Positions 44,723 to 53,208 of a stretch of 53,208 bases of DNA are shown in pieces. A program made the position numbers and the translations under genes. How positions within the stretch are numbered: position 1 is the stretch's first letter; every line of letters begins with the position of its first letter. The stretch spans positions 1 to 53,208 of the forward strand of contig NZ_RZGS01000016.1 in assembly GCF_003989745.1 (NCBI RefSeq). Reading direction: 5' to 3'. The notes under the pieces were generated by a model that worked only from the letters and a program-made list of their open reading frames with translations, was not told the origin of the DNA and ran no database searches. This DNA comes from Legionella septentrionalis. Lineage in GTDB: Bacteria > Pseudomonadota > Gammaproteobacteria > Legionellales > Legionellaceae.

Positions 44723-45691
44723 ATGAAAAAATTTCTTGCCATGATGTTAACCAGTGTTGTAAGCCATGCTGCTTTGGCCTTGGAGCGCGGCATTAATTAT
44801 GATCCTGCGCACAGTCCTGCTTTTACCACTGCCCAGCAAAGAAATGATATCAATGGCATGAAAAATGTCATCCAGCAAGATTTAAATGCAATTAGAAATG
44901 CCGGGTTTGAAACCGTTAAAACATTTTATTCGAGCTTTTCCACCGTGGACGGCAAACAAAGTGTGGCATTAGCGGATTTGGCTTGTCCGCTGGGGTTAAA
45001 AGTGGCATTGGGTGTATTTGAATTTGATCCAAACAAAGACAACTGTTCAACCTGGTGTGAAAAAGCAACGGGCGAGCAAGTGGATAAAGCCATACTCTCT
45101 GCAAACCAATACCCGAATTGCGTGGTCATGATCGTAGCAGGTAATGAAGATATATATAATTGGAACTTCACAGTAGCAAATACCGGCATACAGAAACGCA
45201 TTGCAACCGATATAAGCAAACTGCAGAAAAGCATCACCAATAAAGATATTATTATTACCAGTGCGCAGCAAGATGGGGCGTGGCTTGCATTGGCAAAAAA
45301 TGATCCCTATGGGATTTTAGCCAAAATAACGCATGTAGGTGTAAATATTTATCCGTTCTGGAGCCCTGAAAAAAAGGATGTGCAAGCTGCCAAAGGTGAA
45401 TTCACACAGCGTTTAAAAGCAATCCGCAATCATGCCATTTTGAAAGATAAAACGGCGATTGTTACGGAGGAGGGGTGGCCAAGCAGCCATTCAGCGGATC
45501 AAAATCCAAATGCCAGCATGCGAGCTGAAAAAAATTATTATCAATGGTGGCAATCACGCGCCTCTACTGATGATTTTGATTCGTATTATTTTGCCATGTT
45601 TGATAAGCAACCCATCAATACAGATGCAGACAATTATTTCGGCTTATGCAGTTATACCAATAAAGATAAAATTATTGATGCGTGCCAATAA
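44723..45691 (+). CDS. Secreted glycoside hydrolase family 17 protein
   Basis: Predicted beta-1,3-glucanase-type enzyme. Residues 1-19 are a signal peptide (MKKFLAMMLTSVVSHAALA), so the 322-residue protein is exported. The mature part is a TIM barrel with GH17 landmarks: RGINYDP at the start, VAGNEDIYN with the acid/base Glu142, VGVNIYPFW, and VTEEGWPSS with nucleophile Glu249. Four or more Cys may form disulfides. GH17 enzymes are best known from plants and fungi and act on beta-1,3-glucans. Start ATG at 44723 follows AGGGA. It converges on recN with only 3 bp between the stops. Confidence 0.85.
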   Translation: MKKFLAMMLTSVVSHAALALERGINYDPAHSPAFTTAQQRNDINGMKNVIQQDLNAIRNAGFETVKTFYSSFSTVDGKQSVALADLACPLGLKVALGVFEFDPNKDNCSTWCEKATGEQVDKAILSANQYPNCVVMIVAGNEDIYNWNFTVANTGIQKRIATDISKLQKSITNKDIIITSAQQDGAWLALAKNDPYGILAKITHVGVNIYPFWSPEKKDVQAAKGEFTQRLKAIRNHAILKDKTAIVTEEGWPSSHSADQNPNASMRAEKNYYQWWQSRASTDDFDSYYFAMFDKQPINTDADNYFGLCSYTNKDKIIDACQ

Positions 45692-45694
45692 ACA

Positions 45695-47353
45695 TCAACT
45701 AAACAGCAATTCACGTGCATGTGAACGGGTTTGTTCAGTAATGGTCAAGCCGCCGAGCATGCGTGCAATCTCATCCACTTTTTCATCATCATTTAATGGG
45801 ATGATGCGAGAATAGGTTTGCGTGTCATCGCTATGTTTTTCCACCACGAAATGTTGATGGGCACAAGCAGCTACTTGCGGTTGATGGGTTACACAAAAAA
45901 TTTGTAGCCGCTCGCCAAGCTTTCTTAGCAATTGGCCGACTAAGGCAGCAGTAGCACCGCCTATACCGACATCGACTTCATCAAAGAGAAGCGTTGGTGT
46001 ACTTGCCCGCTGTGCGGTAATCATCTGAATGGCAAGGCTGATGCGCGAGAGCTCGCCACCAGATGCAATTTTACCTAAGGTATCAGGAAGCATGCCCGGA
46101 TTGGTGCATACCTTGTATTCGACCTTATCCATGCCATGTGCGGTCATTTTGTCCAGAGGGCTTATTTCAATGGTAATATAGCCTTTTGGCATGCCTAACT
46201 GGCGGATGGTTGCGCTGATTTCCTGTGCTAATTTCTCTGCATGCTGCTGGCGGGAAACACGCAAAAGCAAGGCAGCTTGCTCATACGCCATGAGTTGCTG
46301 TTGATGTTGTTGCTCTAAATCTTTGAGTTCTTGTTCAGTTGCTTGTAAATTATCCAGCTCTTGTTGTAACTGCTGGGCATGCTCAGATAATTGTTCCGGA
46401 TCAACATGAAATTTTCGTGCTATTTGATGCAAGAGACTCATCCGTTCTTCCACGGCATGCAAACGTTCCGGATCAAGTTGTATGCAGTCAGCAAAGCGCG
46501 CAATTTCATCTGCCGCTTCTTCGCATTGAATCAACGCGCTGTTGATGAGTTCGCCGGCATTTTTGATTAGCGCATGTTCCTGTGGCAGAGCGCTTAAATA
46601 GTGTAATATTTGGCTTAAGTTTTGACAAATAGTTGGCGATTCATCGCCTTGCAGGCGCAGGGTGACTTGTTGGGCATAATCCAGATAATCACGCGCATGA
46701 TGTAACAATTGGTGTTCTTCATGCAGATTTTTAAGTTCGCCTTCCTGCAGGTTTAGGCTTGCCAATTCTTCCAATTGATAAGTTAACAAGTCGCGACGTT
46801 CAAGGCTTGCATTCTGATTTTGCAAGCGTTGTATTTTTTGTTTTACATTTAAGCATCCTTGATACAAAAACTGTACTTTTTGTAACAATTCATCGTGCCC
46901 GGCAAATTGATCCAACTGCAGACGATGGGTGGGGTGCTGCAATAAGGTTTGATGTTGATGTTGGCCGTGAATATCCACCAGCATGGAACTTAATTCTTTT
47001 ATCTTTTGTAATGGGAAAGGGTGGCCATTGATGTAAGATTTGGAGCGCCCTTCGCTATAAATGACGCGGCGTAAAAAAATAAGGTTATCTTCACAAGCCA
47101 CATCGTGTTCTTGCAGCCATGTTTCAGGCAATGAAAAACGATCGATATGAAAACAGGCACTAATATCGCATTTTTCCGCACCTGGACGAAGCACCGATGC
47201 GTCAGCCCGCTCGCCAAGGGCAAGCATTAGGGCATCGATCATAATGGATTTGCCTGCACCTGTTTCGCCGGTGAACGCAGTCATGCCGTGATGAAAATCC
47301 AATTCCAAATTAGAGACGATGGTGAAATTTTCAATGCGTAAGGACGTAAGCAT
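45695..47353 (-). CDS. recN: DNA repair protein RecN
   Basis: SMC-like ATPase in recombinational repair of double-strand breaks. The 552-residue protein has the Walker A loop TGETGAGKSIM near residue 32, a long central coiled coil (about 150-365, rich in Gln/Glu/Leu), the ABC signature GGELSRISLA, and Walker B TLLFDEVDVGIGG, in the usual order and length. It is 27 bp downstream of nadK on the same strand, the same nadK-recN pairing as in E. coli. Confidence 0.97.
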   Translation of the reverse strand: MLTSLRIENFTIVSNLELDFHHGMTAFTGETGAGKSIMIDALMLALGERADASVLRPGAEKCDISACFHIDRFSLPETWLQEHDVACEDNLIFLRRVIYSEGRSKSYINGHPFPLQKIKELSSMLVDIHGQHQHQTLLQHPTHRLQLDQFAGHDELLQKVQFLYQGCLNVKQKIQRLQNQNASLERRDLLTYQLEELASLNLQEGELKNLHEEHQLLHHARDYLDYAQQVTLRLQGDESPTICQNLSQILHYLSALPQEHALIKNAGELINSALIQCEEAADEIARFADCIQLDPERLHAVEERMSLLHQIARKFHVDPEQLSEHAQQLQQELDNLQATEQELKDLEQQHQQQLMAYEQAALLLRVSRQQHAEKLAQEISATIRQLGMPKGYITIEISPLDKMTAHGMDKVEYKVCTNPGMLPDTLGKIASGGELSRISLAIQMITAQRASTPTLLFDEVDVGIGGATAALVGQLLRKLGERLQIFCVTHQPQVAACAHQHFVVEKHSDDTQTYSRIIPLNDDEKVDEIARMLGGLTITEQTRSHARELLFS

Positions 47354-47380
47354 AGCAGCACCAGAAGTGGGTTGGAAACA

Positions 47381-48274
47381 TTATCCTTGCCGGGATTTTG
47401 TTCCCCAGCCTAATTTTATTCTTAACGTATCATAATAATGATAATCGCGAGGATGCAGCAAGCGTAATTGTTGTGCATTTTTTTCCATTGCTACTTGCTG
47501 TCCCGGCTTAACCAGGCGTGACTCATGGCCGTCGCAGCTTAGCTGCAAATCGCTTTCATTATTCTTGCCGATTCTTATTTCCACCACATCATGACCGTCG
47601 ATGACTAAAGGTCGTGAACTCAAGCTATGGGAAAACATAGGGACCATCACCATGGCATTTAATTGCGGATGCATGATGGGCCCACCTGCTGAAAGCGCAT
47701 AAGCTGTTGAACCCGTAGGGGTAGAAAGGATTAAGCCATCTGCACGATAGTGGCTTACAAATTGTTGATTGATGTAAACATCAAACTCAATCAAATGGGT
47801 TTCCGTACCGCGCGAAAGCACGACGTCATTTAACGCATCACCTTGGAAATAAGTGGTATCGCCATCGTGAATTCGGGTTTGCAATAAGAAACGTCGCTCC
47901 TCAAGGTATTCACCATTTAATACCGCACTGATCTGGGGTTCGATGTCTTTGGGGGAAATATCGGTTAGGAAACCCAAACGCCCACGGTTGATGCCGATCA
48001 CCGGAACATTGATTTTAATTGCCATGCGGGCTGCGGATAACAAGCTGCCATCGCCGCCGACTACCACGATAAGATCTTGCTGTTCACCCATGCTGTCGCG
48101 TTCAAGTGTAGGGACATCCAAATCGAAACTGGCAGCCGTATCGATATCCTGGAATGTTTCAATACGCTTTTCCTGCAAAAATGCGGTAAGGCGCTGCAGG
48201 GTTTCATTCACACCCTGGTTGGCTCGATACTGGCGGGCATATAAAATAACGCGTTTAAATTTTTGTTTAATCAT
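47381..48274 (-). CDS. nadK: NAD kinase
   Basis: Phosphorylates NAD to NADP. The 297-residue protein has the glycine-rich ATP/NAD site [23 protein letters not shown], the NDVVLSRG loop and [17 protein letters not shown] choose the ATG at 48274, which follows AGGACAAC; a longer in-frame reading adds 13 basic residues not in the family. It lies between typA and recN, probably in one transcript. Confidence 0.97.
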   Translation of the reverse strand: MIKQKFKRVILYARQYRANQGVNETLQRLTAFLQEKRIETFQDIDTAASFDLDVPTLERDSMGEQQDLIVVVGGDGSLLSAARMAIKINVPVIGINRGRLGFLTDISPKDIEPQISAVLNGEYLEERRFLLQTRIHDGDTTYFQGDALNDVVLSRGTETHLIEFDVYINQQFVSHYRADGLILSTPTGSTAYALSAGGPIMHPQLNAMVMVPMFSHSLSSRPLVIDGHDVVEIRIGKNNESDLQLSCDGHESRLVKPGQQVAMEKNAQQLRLLHPRDYHYYDTLRIKLGWGTKSRQG

Positions 48275-48296
48275 GCGTTGTCCTATGAAGCGGCTC

Positions 48297-48328
48297 CTCC
48301 TGTTGACCTGCATGCAAATAAACAGGAG
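48297..48328. repeat. Intercistronic hairpin between typA and nadK
   Basis: CTCCTGTT (48297-48304) and AACAGGAG (48321-48328) form a perfect 8-bp stem with a 16-base loop in the 60-bp gap between the two genes. No T-tract follows on the minus strand, so it may be an mRNA processing or stability element. Confidence 0.5.
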
Positions 48329-48334
48329 AGTTAT

Positions 48335-50161
48335 TTAGTCATCGCTGTTGGCAGACCGGGCCGTGCGTTTACGCTCATGTTCCTTGAGTTCTTTCTTGCG
48401 TAAACGAATCGATTGCGGTGTAACTTCCACCAACTCATCATCATCAATAAATTCCAACGCTTGCTCGAGTGAAAGCTTGACCGGTGGTGTGAGGATAATA
48501 TTCTCATCACTGCCGGAGGCGCGAATATTAGTCAGCTGCTTTTCTTTCGTCACATTGACGACCAAATCATTGTCCCGCGCATGAATGCCTACAATCATTC
48601 CTTCATAACAAACCGTTTGCGGCTCTATGAATAAACGTCCCCTTTCCTGCAGGTTAAAGAGCGCGAAAGCGCGTGCAGTACCCTGGCAGTTGGCAATCAG
48701 TACGCCATTATTGCGTTTGCCAATGCGGCCGCGGATGGCAGGGCCATAATGATCATACACATGATACATCAAACCGGTTCCAGATGTGCTGGATAGGAAT
48801 TCAGTGTGAAAGCCAATTAATCCGCGCGTAGGAATAACATAATCCAGGCGGACACGGCCTTTGCCGTCAGGCAGCATATTTTGCAACTCGCCACGGCGCT
48901 CTCCCAGCTTTTCCATGATGCTGCCTTGATGATTTTCTTCAATATCTACGGTGAGACGCTCGTAAGGTTCCAGCATTTCCCCTTGTTCTTCACGCAGAAT
49001 CACTTCGGGTTTGGAAATAGCTAACTCATATCCTTCACGGCGCATGTTTTCAATGAGGATGGATAAATGCAATTCGCCGCGGCCTGATACGCGGAATTTA
49101 TCCGGATCTTCCGTATCTTCGACGCGTAATGCTACGTTATGTAATAATTCAGTTTCCAAACGCTCGCGAAGTTTGCGGCTGGTGACGAATTTGCCTTCCT
49201 GGCCGGCAAAAGGTGAGTCATTCACCTGGAATGTCATGCTGATGGTAGGTTCATCCACCGTTAAGGGCGGTAATGCTTCCACGTGGTTAGGATCACAAAT
49301 GGTATCGGAAATATTTAATTGGTCGATACCGGTTACCGCGATGATATCGCCAGCACTCGCCTCTTCCATTTCAATGCGTTCCAATCCTTTAAAACCAAGC
49401 AGTTGCAATAAGCGACCGCTGCGTATATTGCCGTCTTTGTCGATGATCTTAACTGGGGATTTTGCCTTAATTTGTCCGCGCGTGACGCGGCCAATGCCGA
49501 TGGTCCCTACATAGGAAGAATAATCCAGTGAGCTGATTTGCATTTGGAATGGCCCATTTTTATCTACGCTGGGAGGATTGACGCGATCGACAATGGTTTG
49601 CAACAAGGCGTGCATGTCACTGGCTTCGTCTTCGAGGTTTAGTTTGGCATAACCATTTAAAGCAGAAGTGTACACTACTGGGAAATCCAATTGCTCATCA
49701 GTAGCGCCTAAGTTATCAAATAAGTCAAATACTTGGTCCATTACCCAGTCAGGACGAGCCCCCGGTCTATCAATTTTGTTAATGACAACGATAGGATTCA
49801 ATCCGCGTGCGAATGCTTTTTGGGTCACGAAGCGCGTTTGTGGCATAGGGCCATCCACAGCGTCAACAAGCAACAATACGCTATCAACCATCGATAGAAT
49901 TCGTTCAACCTCGCCGCCAAAGTCAGCGTGCCCGGGTGTATCGACGATATTGATTTGATACCCTTGCCAATGCACGCAAGTATTTTTCGCAAGAATGGTA
50001 ATCCCCCGTTCTTTTTCAAGGGCATTGGAATCCATCATGCGTTCAACTTTTGGAGCCCTGTCGTTCAGTGTCCCAGTCTGTTGCAATAACTTATCAACTA
50101 GTGTGGTTTTGCCATGGTCGACGTGAGCAATAATGGCAACGTTGCGGATTTTTTCGATCAT
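48335..50161 (-). CDS. typA: Ribosome-associated GTPase TypA/BipA
   Basis: Translational GTPase involved in ribosome assembly and stress responses. The 608-residue protein has G1 AHVDHGKTTLVDKLL, G3 DTPGHADFGGE and G4 NKIDRPGARP, then domains II, III, V and the TypA-specific C-terminal domain (RASGSDENIILTPP). The start at 50161 follows GAAGG; an in-frame ATG four codons earlier is less likely. A promoter candidate lies at 50343-50372. Confidence 0.97.
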   Translation of the reverse strand: MIEKIRNVAIIAHVDHGKTTLVDKLLQQTGTLNDRAPKVERMMDSNALEKERGITILAKNTCVHWQGYQINIVDTPGHADFGGEVERILSMVDSVLLLVDAVDGPMPQTRFVTQKAFARGLNPIVVINKIDRPGARPDWVMDQVFDLFDNLGATDEQLDFPVVYTSALNGYAKLNLEDEASDMHALLQTIVDRVNPPSVDKNGPFQMQISSLDYSSYVGTIGIGRVTRGQIKAKSPVKIIDKDGNIRSGRLLQLLGFKGLERIEMEEASAGDIIAVTGIDQLNISDTICDPNHVEALPPLTVDEPTISMTFQVNDSPFAGQEGKFVTSRKLRERLETELLHNVALRVEDTEDPDKFRVSGRGELHLSILIENMRREGYELAISKPEVILREEQGEMLEPYERLTVDIEENHQGSIMEKLGERRGELQNMLPDGKGRVRLDYVIPTRGLIGFHTEFLSSTSGTGLMYHVYDHYGPAIRGRIGKRNNGVLIANCQGTARAFALFNLQERGRLFIEPQTVCYEGMIVGIHARDNDLVVNVTKEKQLTNIRASGSDENIILTPPVKLSLEQALEFIDDDELVEVTPQSIRLRKKELKEHERKRTARSANSDD

Positions 50162-50176
50162 AAATACCTTCATAAA

Positions 50177-50344
50177 TTAAACTGCCGCTAGAGTTTCTAA
50201 TGAATTTTGCAAGACATGTGGATCTGCTTGCTGCTTTACCTGGTAAAACTTAACCAGAAATGCAGCGAGCGTGTTGACCATCTTTGCTTGAAAGTCATTA
50301 ATGAATTCTAAGAGGCAAAACAAGAATTGTTCATTATTTACCAT
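50177..50344 (-). CDS. Possible 55-residue small protein upstream of typA
   Basis: An open frame of 55 codons (MVNNEQFLFCLLEFINDF... to ...NSLETLAAV) lies 15 bp upstream of typA. It is a plausible small amphipathic helical protein, and the residue mix is not odd. However, the start ATG overlaps a TATAAT that could be the typA promoter -10 element, and there is no ribosome site. It could be an upstream peptide, an unusual leaderless gene or chance. Confidence 0.25.
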   Translation of the reverse strand: MVNNEQFLFCLLEFINDFQAKMVNTLAAFLVKFYQVKQQADPHVLQNSLETLAAV

Positions 50345-50372
50345 TATACAATGAAGATTGTATTTTTGATAA
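50343..50372 (-). promoter_or_regulatory. Candidate typA promoter
   Basis: On the minus strand TTATCA (50367-50372) and a perfect TATAAT (50343-50348) are 18 bp apart, reading toward typA with about 180 bp of leader. The rest of the 318-bp gap up to the next gene shows only the possible small open frame. Confidence 0.45.
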
Positions 50373-50479
50373 TTGATTCATCTTGCAGGCACGGCAAATC
50401 TCTGACTTAGTAAATTTTTATGTTGTGGCAAGGACTTTGCTAAACTAGTAGTAAGCCTATGTAAAACAAGGTGGATATT

Positions 50480-50977
50480 ATGAAAAAATTAATACTGCAT
50501 CCCACCGACATCAGCCAATGGCATGCGCTGGTCAATGAAGCACAAGCTGCGACTCATGTAATTTTAACTGAAAATACAGAGAGTTATCTGGTGTTTCTGC
50601 TCATGCGGTTTTCCCAAACCACCCATCTTCTTGAATCGGTAATCGCATTGGATTTCCTGGAATCCATGCGCATGGGCGGCAAACGGCAACTTGAATTGTT
50701 GCGCGATGTGGGCGATAAAAGCCTGCTGTTTTGCGGATTGTTTCCTGGTATGGCTAAAAAGCGCCATGTCAGCCTGGATTATTTCACCGATATGGGGCAA
50801 GCTGCTTATCTAACCGTAGGTGAATTGCAGGAAAGTCAATCAGCGGCTTTATATTTTCAGCTTAGCGAACAATTCAGCAATATGAAGTTGATTTTACAAG
50901 CAATGCGTAGCGATTACACCGAACTTGACGCGCAGCAGCAATCATTCATGATCAATCTCCAATTCCCAATTCAATAG
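50480..50977 (+). CDS. Conserved-type hypothetical protein, 165 residues
   Basis: A soluble alpha/beta protein I do not recognise. Hydrophobic segments (THVILTENTESYLVFLLMRF, LLFCGLFPG) alternate with helices, and the C-terminus is a long amphipathic helix (SAALYFQLSEQFSNMKLILQ). No motif suggests an activity. I choose the ATG at 50480, preceded by AAGGTGG; a GTG three codons earlier is in frame. It is followed by a clear hairpin terminator. Confidence 0.7.
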   Translation: MKKLILHPTDISQWHALVNEAQAATHVILTENTESYLVFLLMRFSQTTHLLESVIALDFLESMRMGGKRQLELLRDVGDKSLLFCGLFPGMAKKRHVSLDYFTDMGQAAYLTVGELQESQSAALYFQLSEQFSNMKLILQAMRSDYTELDAQQQSFMINLQFPIQ

Positions 50978-50985
50978 CTTGCACT

Positions 50986-51004
50986 GGAGGCACCACATGC
51001 CTCC
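50986..51004 (+). terminator. Rho-independent terminator-like hairpin
   Basis: GGAGGCA and TGCCTCC form a perfect 7-bp stem around a CCACA loop, followed by GTTTCACTTGTTTTTG. It lies 9 bp after the stop of the 165-residue gene and just beyond the end of hslO, so it may serve the plus-strand gene. Confidence 0.65.
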
Positions 51005-51007
51005 GTT

Positions 51008-51862
51008 TCACTTGTTTTTGTGAAAAAGCAGGGTGATGTCTATGGGATCAAAGACGTATTTTTGATTGCAAAAATCACATGTTACGGCTATTTCCCCTTG
51101 TTCTTTTACCAATTCTTGTATTTCTTGCTCGCCTAAAACAGTAAGCACTTGTTTCATTTTTTCAGGGGTACAGCGACAACGAAAATGGACTGTACGCGCT
51201 TCATAAAGCCGTAATTGGGTTTCATGATACAGGCGGTGTAAAATGGTTTGATTGCTAAGGGTTAATAATTCTTTTTCCGTAATGGTTTGTCCCAGTTGCA
51301 CGGCATATTCCCAAAATTGTTCCCGTTGTACAGTGTCTTGGCCTGGCATGAGTTGCAGCAACATCCCTGCCGCTTGCTCATCATCCACGGCCAGCCACAC
51401 CCGGGTTGAGAGCTGTTCTGACAGGGCAAAATAATGCATGATGTTTTCAGCCATGGAAATCGAGCCTATCGGCACCACGCTTTGATAAGCTTGGGTATGT
51501 TTATATTGATTGATGATAAGCACCATTTTGCCGTTCAGGAAGGCATGTTGATAATCGACCGGTTCTTCACCCGCAGGCTTATATTTGGCAAAGCCACGTA
51601 TTTGTAACTGGTGATCGCATTGCACCAGCAGCAAAGGCAAGCGTTCATCGCCATGAAATTGTAAGCTGATTTCGCCTTCAAATTTAATGCTGCCAGCTAA
51701 AAGCAAACAAGATACCAAAGCTTCTCCGAGCAAGCGTTTTACTGCTGCGGGGTAGGGGTGTTGGCGCATAATGGTTTGATATGAGGTTTGCAAATGAGCG
51801 ATTTCACCGCGAATACTTGCATGCTCAAACATAAATCGTTGTAACGTATCGGTTTCGGTCAT
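51008..51862 (-). CDS. hslO: Redox-regulated chaperone Hsp33
   Basis: Holdase activated by oxidation. The 284-residue protein has the family length, GEALVSCLLLAGSIKFEG and the RGFAKYK segment of the N-terminal domain, and four zinc-binding cysteines near the C-terminus: CRC (in HFRCRCTPEK) and CDFC (in VTCDFCNQKY). This is the CxC...CxxC redox switch. I choose the ATG at 51862; an upstream in-frame ATG at 51898 would add 12 residues. The gene is divergent from the choloylglycine-hydrolase-like gene. Confidence 0.95.
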   Translation of the reverse strand: MTETDTLQRFMFEHASIRGEIAHLQTSYQTIMRQHPYPAAVKRLLGEALVSCLLLAGSIKFEGEISLQFHGDERLPLLLVQCDHQLQIRGFAKYKPAGEEPVDYQHAFLNGKMVLIINQYKHTQAYQSVVPIGSISMAENIMHYFALSEQLSTRVWLAVDDEQAAGMLLQLMPGQDTVQREQFWEYAVQLGQTITEKELLTLSNQTILHRLYHETQLRLYEARTVHFRCRCTPEKMKQVLTVLGEQEIQELVKEQGEIAVTCDFCNQKYVFDPIDITLLFHKNK

Positions 51863-51985
51863 GGCATCAAATTTATGGACAAAAGGAAATTTTAGCACAA
51901 GTAAGAGGTGAGTCGATCAGTATCTGGGTTTTCTTGCAAGATGGTGCTAAGCTCAATTTTACCGGTTAAAAAAGGAATTTTATTC

Positions 51986-53005
51986 ATGCCCAAACAATTT
52001 TATTTACAATCAGGTTTAATTATCTCCCTGGCCTGTCATTTGTTTTCTCCACAAGCCATAAGCTGCACCAGGGTTTTTTGGAATAACAATGAAGTGGCGA
52101 AAGTCGCTGCCCGCTCCACGGATTTATTCACACAAGATTCGCCGCTGATTAAGGCTTATCCGCGCGGCACGGAACATCAAGGTGAGGCTGGCAGCAATTC
52201 CTTAAAATGGAAATCGCGATACGGTAATGTGGTCGTCACCGAATTTCATACAAATGCTGCCTCAGACGGCATCAATGAAAAAGGCCTTAGTGTCCACCTC
52301 TTATATCTTGCTGATACCAAATATCCTGAGACTGATCCCTCCAAACCGCAAATTTCCAATGTTTTATGGTCGCAATATCTGTTGGATAACTATGCCACCG
52401 TTAATGAGGCATTAAACGGCATGAAAGATTTGCAGATCGTTGCCACTGAAGTGCACAATAAAATTTGGCCCTTGCATTTAACAATGGAAGATGCGTCCGG
52501 TGATTCAGCTGTTGTTGAATACGTTAACGGGAAAATGCAAGTGTACCATGGCCCGCAATATCAAATTATGACAAATGAGCCTGCTTATGACATTCAACTC
52601 GCTAACCTCAAGCGTTATCGGGGATTCGGCGGACACTTGCCATTGCCAGGCGATCCCGATCCATTGAGCCGGTTTGTGCGCGTGGCCACTTTTTTGAAAA
52701 CATTGCCCAAGCCCTCGACTGATTTGGATGTTTTGGCCGGTGTTTTATCGGTGATGCGCACGGCAATGGTTCCTTTTGGTGCAGTGGATACTTCCGGGAA
52801 TAAAACGGAAGATGCCTGGGCAACGCGCTGGATAACACTAAGCGATCTTACCCATAAAATTTATTATTTCAGCTCTACTACAGCCCCCAATATCCTATGG
52901 ATTGATTTGAATAAAATAAATTTTGCTGAGGGCGAGCCTGTGCTCTCTATTGACCCAAGCAAAATTGAACTGGAAGGCGATATCAGCAAAAAACTGATGC
53001 CATGA
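51986..53005 (+). CDS. Exported choloylglycine hydrolase family protein
   Basis: A 339-residue Ntn-hydrolase of the linear amide C-N hydrolase family (bile salt hydrolase, penicillin V acylase and relatives). A signal peptide (residues 1-26, ending SPQAIS) is followed directly by Cys27, the N-terminal nucleophile, in CTRVFW. Conserved points include ARSTDLF, EFHTNAASDGINEKGLSVHLLY, an NEP loop (MTNEPAYD) and a C-terminal TRWITLSDLTHKIYYF. Export fits a periplasmic or secreted amidase; the substrate (N-acyl amino acids, homoserine lactones or beta-lactams) is unknown. Start ATG at 51986 follows AAGGAA. Confidence 0.88.
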   Translation: MPKQFYLQSGLIISLACHLFSPQAISCTRVFWNNNEVAKVAARSTDLFTQDSPLIKAYPRGTEHQGEAGSNSLKWKSRYGNVVVTEFHTNAASDGINEKGLSVHLLYLADTKYPETDPSKPQISNVLWSQYLLDNYATVNEALNGMKDLQIVATEVHNKIWPLHLTMEDASGDSAVVEYVNGKMQVYHGPQYQIMTNEPAYDIQLANLKRYRGFGGHLPLPGDPDPLSRFVRVATFLKTLPKPSTDLDVLAGVLSVMRTAMVPFGAVDTSGNKTEDAWATRWITLSDLTHKIYYFSSTTAPNILWIDLNKINFAEGEPVLSIDPSKIELEGDISKKLMP

Positions 53006-53039
53006 GGCAATCGCTTACAGGCAGAACATTAATCTCATT

Positions 53040-53076
53040 CCGTGTCTTGGCGAAATAAGCCATGACACGGTTTTTT
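53040..53076 (+). terminator. Rho-independent terminator
   Basis: CCGTGTCTTGGC and GCCATGACACGG form a 12-bp stem with one mismatch around a 7-base loop (GAAATAA), followed by six Ts. It ends the choloylglycine-hydrolase-like transcript and lies 10 bp before the right edge repeat. Confidence 0.85.
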
Positions 53077-53085
53077 CAGTACGCA

Positions 53086-53208
53086 ATTAGGCAACGTCCC
53101 TAAAGTTTTTTAGCCAAGATTTCATCTTAAATTGAGCACAAATTTTTCTATTTCACTTCGATCTACCCCCTCTCCCACGATAGGAGTTTTGATAGTATGA
53201 TGATGCCC
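53086..53208. repeat. Edge repeat, right copy (inverted relative to 95-217)
   Basis: The last 123 bp of the window are the reverse complement of 95-217 with about two differences. The inner border again starts at ATTAGGCAACGTCCC. The window ends within the repeat, so the rest of the element, probably a transposase gene, should continue to the right. Confidence 0.85.

Overview
The window is a gammaproteobacterial chromosome segment, most likely from the order Legionellales. The basis is inference: the mix of housekeeping genes and their grouping (trxA/rho/ubiD/flavin reductase, typA/nadK/recN, glmS/tex/yciA), several Legionella/Coxiella-style proteins of unknown function, and two or three proteins with the look of secreted effectors (charged, coiled-coil or disordered, without domains I can assign firmly). 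No ribosomal RNA or marker gene is present to fix the genus.

Layout. 1-217: left edge with the first 19 codons of an IS5-like transposase (minus strand) and a 123-bp repeat that returns, inverted, at 53086-53208, so the window is bracketed by two copies of one element in opposite orientation. 200-5134: a Rossmann/DUF2520 dehydrogenase-like protein, a membrane-anchored spermidine-synthase-like protein, an MHS-type transporter, phosphatidylserine decarboxylase and a small conserved protein. 5263-15161: a complete type I-F1 CRISPR-Cas locus, all on the minus strand, in the order cas1, cas2-3, cas8f, cas5f, cas7f, cas6f, leader, array. The array has 25 identical 28-bp repeats plus one degenerate trailer repeat and 25 spacers. 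15248-16937: a small SEC-C zinc-motif protein and two decayed genes (a nucleotidyltransferase-fold protein and a metallophosphoesterase), ending 30 bp from the 3' end of tRNA-Leu(CAG). The CRISPR locus and this debris look like a defence island beside a tRNA gene.

17204-20137: a glycerophosphodiester phosphodiesterase and a divergent pair of unknown, possibly effector-like genes; the larger has a His/Cys arrangement that could be a clan-CD (caspase/C80-like) protease. 20175-29403: fumC, rsmE, trxA, rho, ubiD, a Fre-like flavin reductase, a small membrane protein, a SulP transporter with a large insertion, and a cold-shock protein. 29535-33404: a broken phasin-like gene, a DUF2807 lipoprotein, a diverged copy of the edge repeat, a PAS-HD-GYP protein with a frameshift in a G run, and an alpha/beta hydrolase.

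33601-53005: a disordered charged protein, guaC, a PIN-PhoH ATPase, a Bcp-type peroxiredoxin, smpB, glmS, tex, a YciA thioesterase with an overlapping gene of unknown function, a secreted GH17 glucanase-like protein, recN, nadK, typA, a conserved hypothetical gene, hslO (Hsp33), and an exported choloylglycine-hydrolase-like protein followed by a strong terminator.

The most notable points are the intact I-F1 system with its array, the decayed two-gene module between cas1 and tRNA-Leu, the inverted element copies at both window edges (one supplies the stop codon of a neighbouring gene), the candidate protease effector with its cysteine-free divergent neighbour, and several single-event gene breaks that can be read directly from the sequence.
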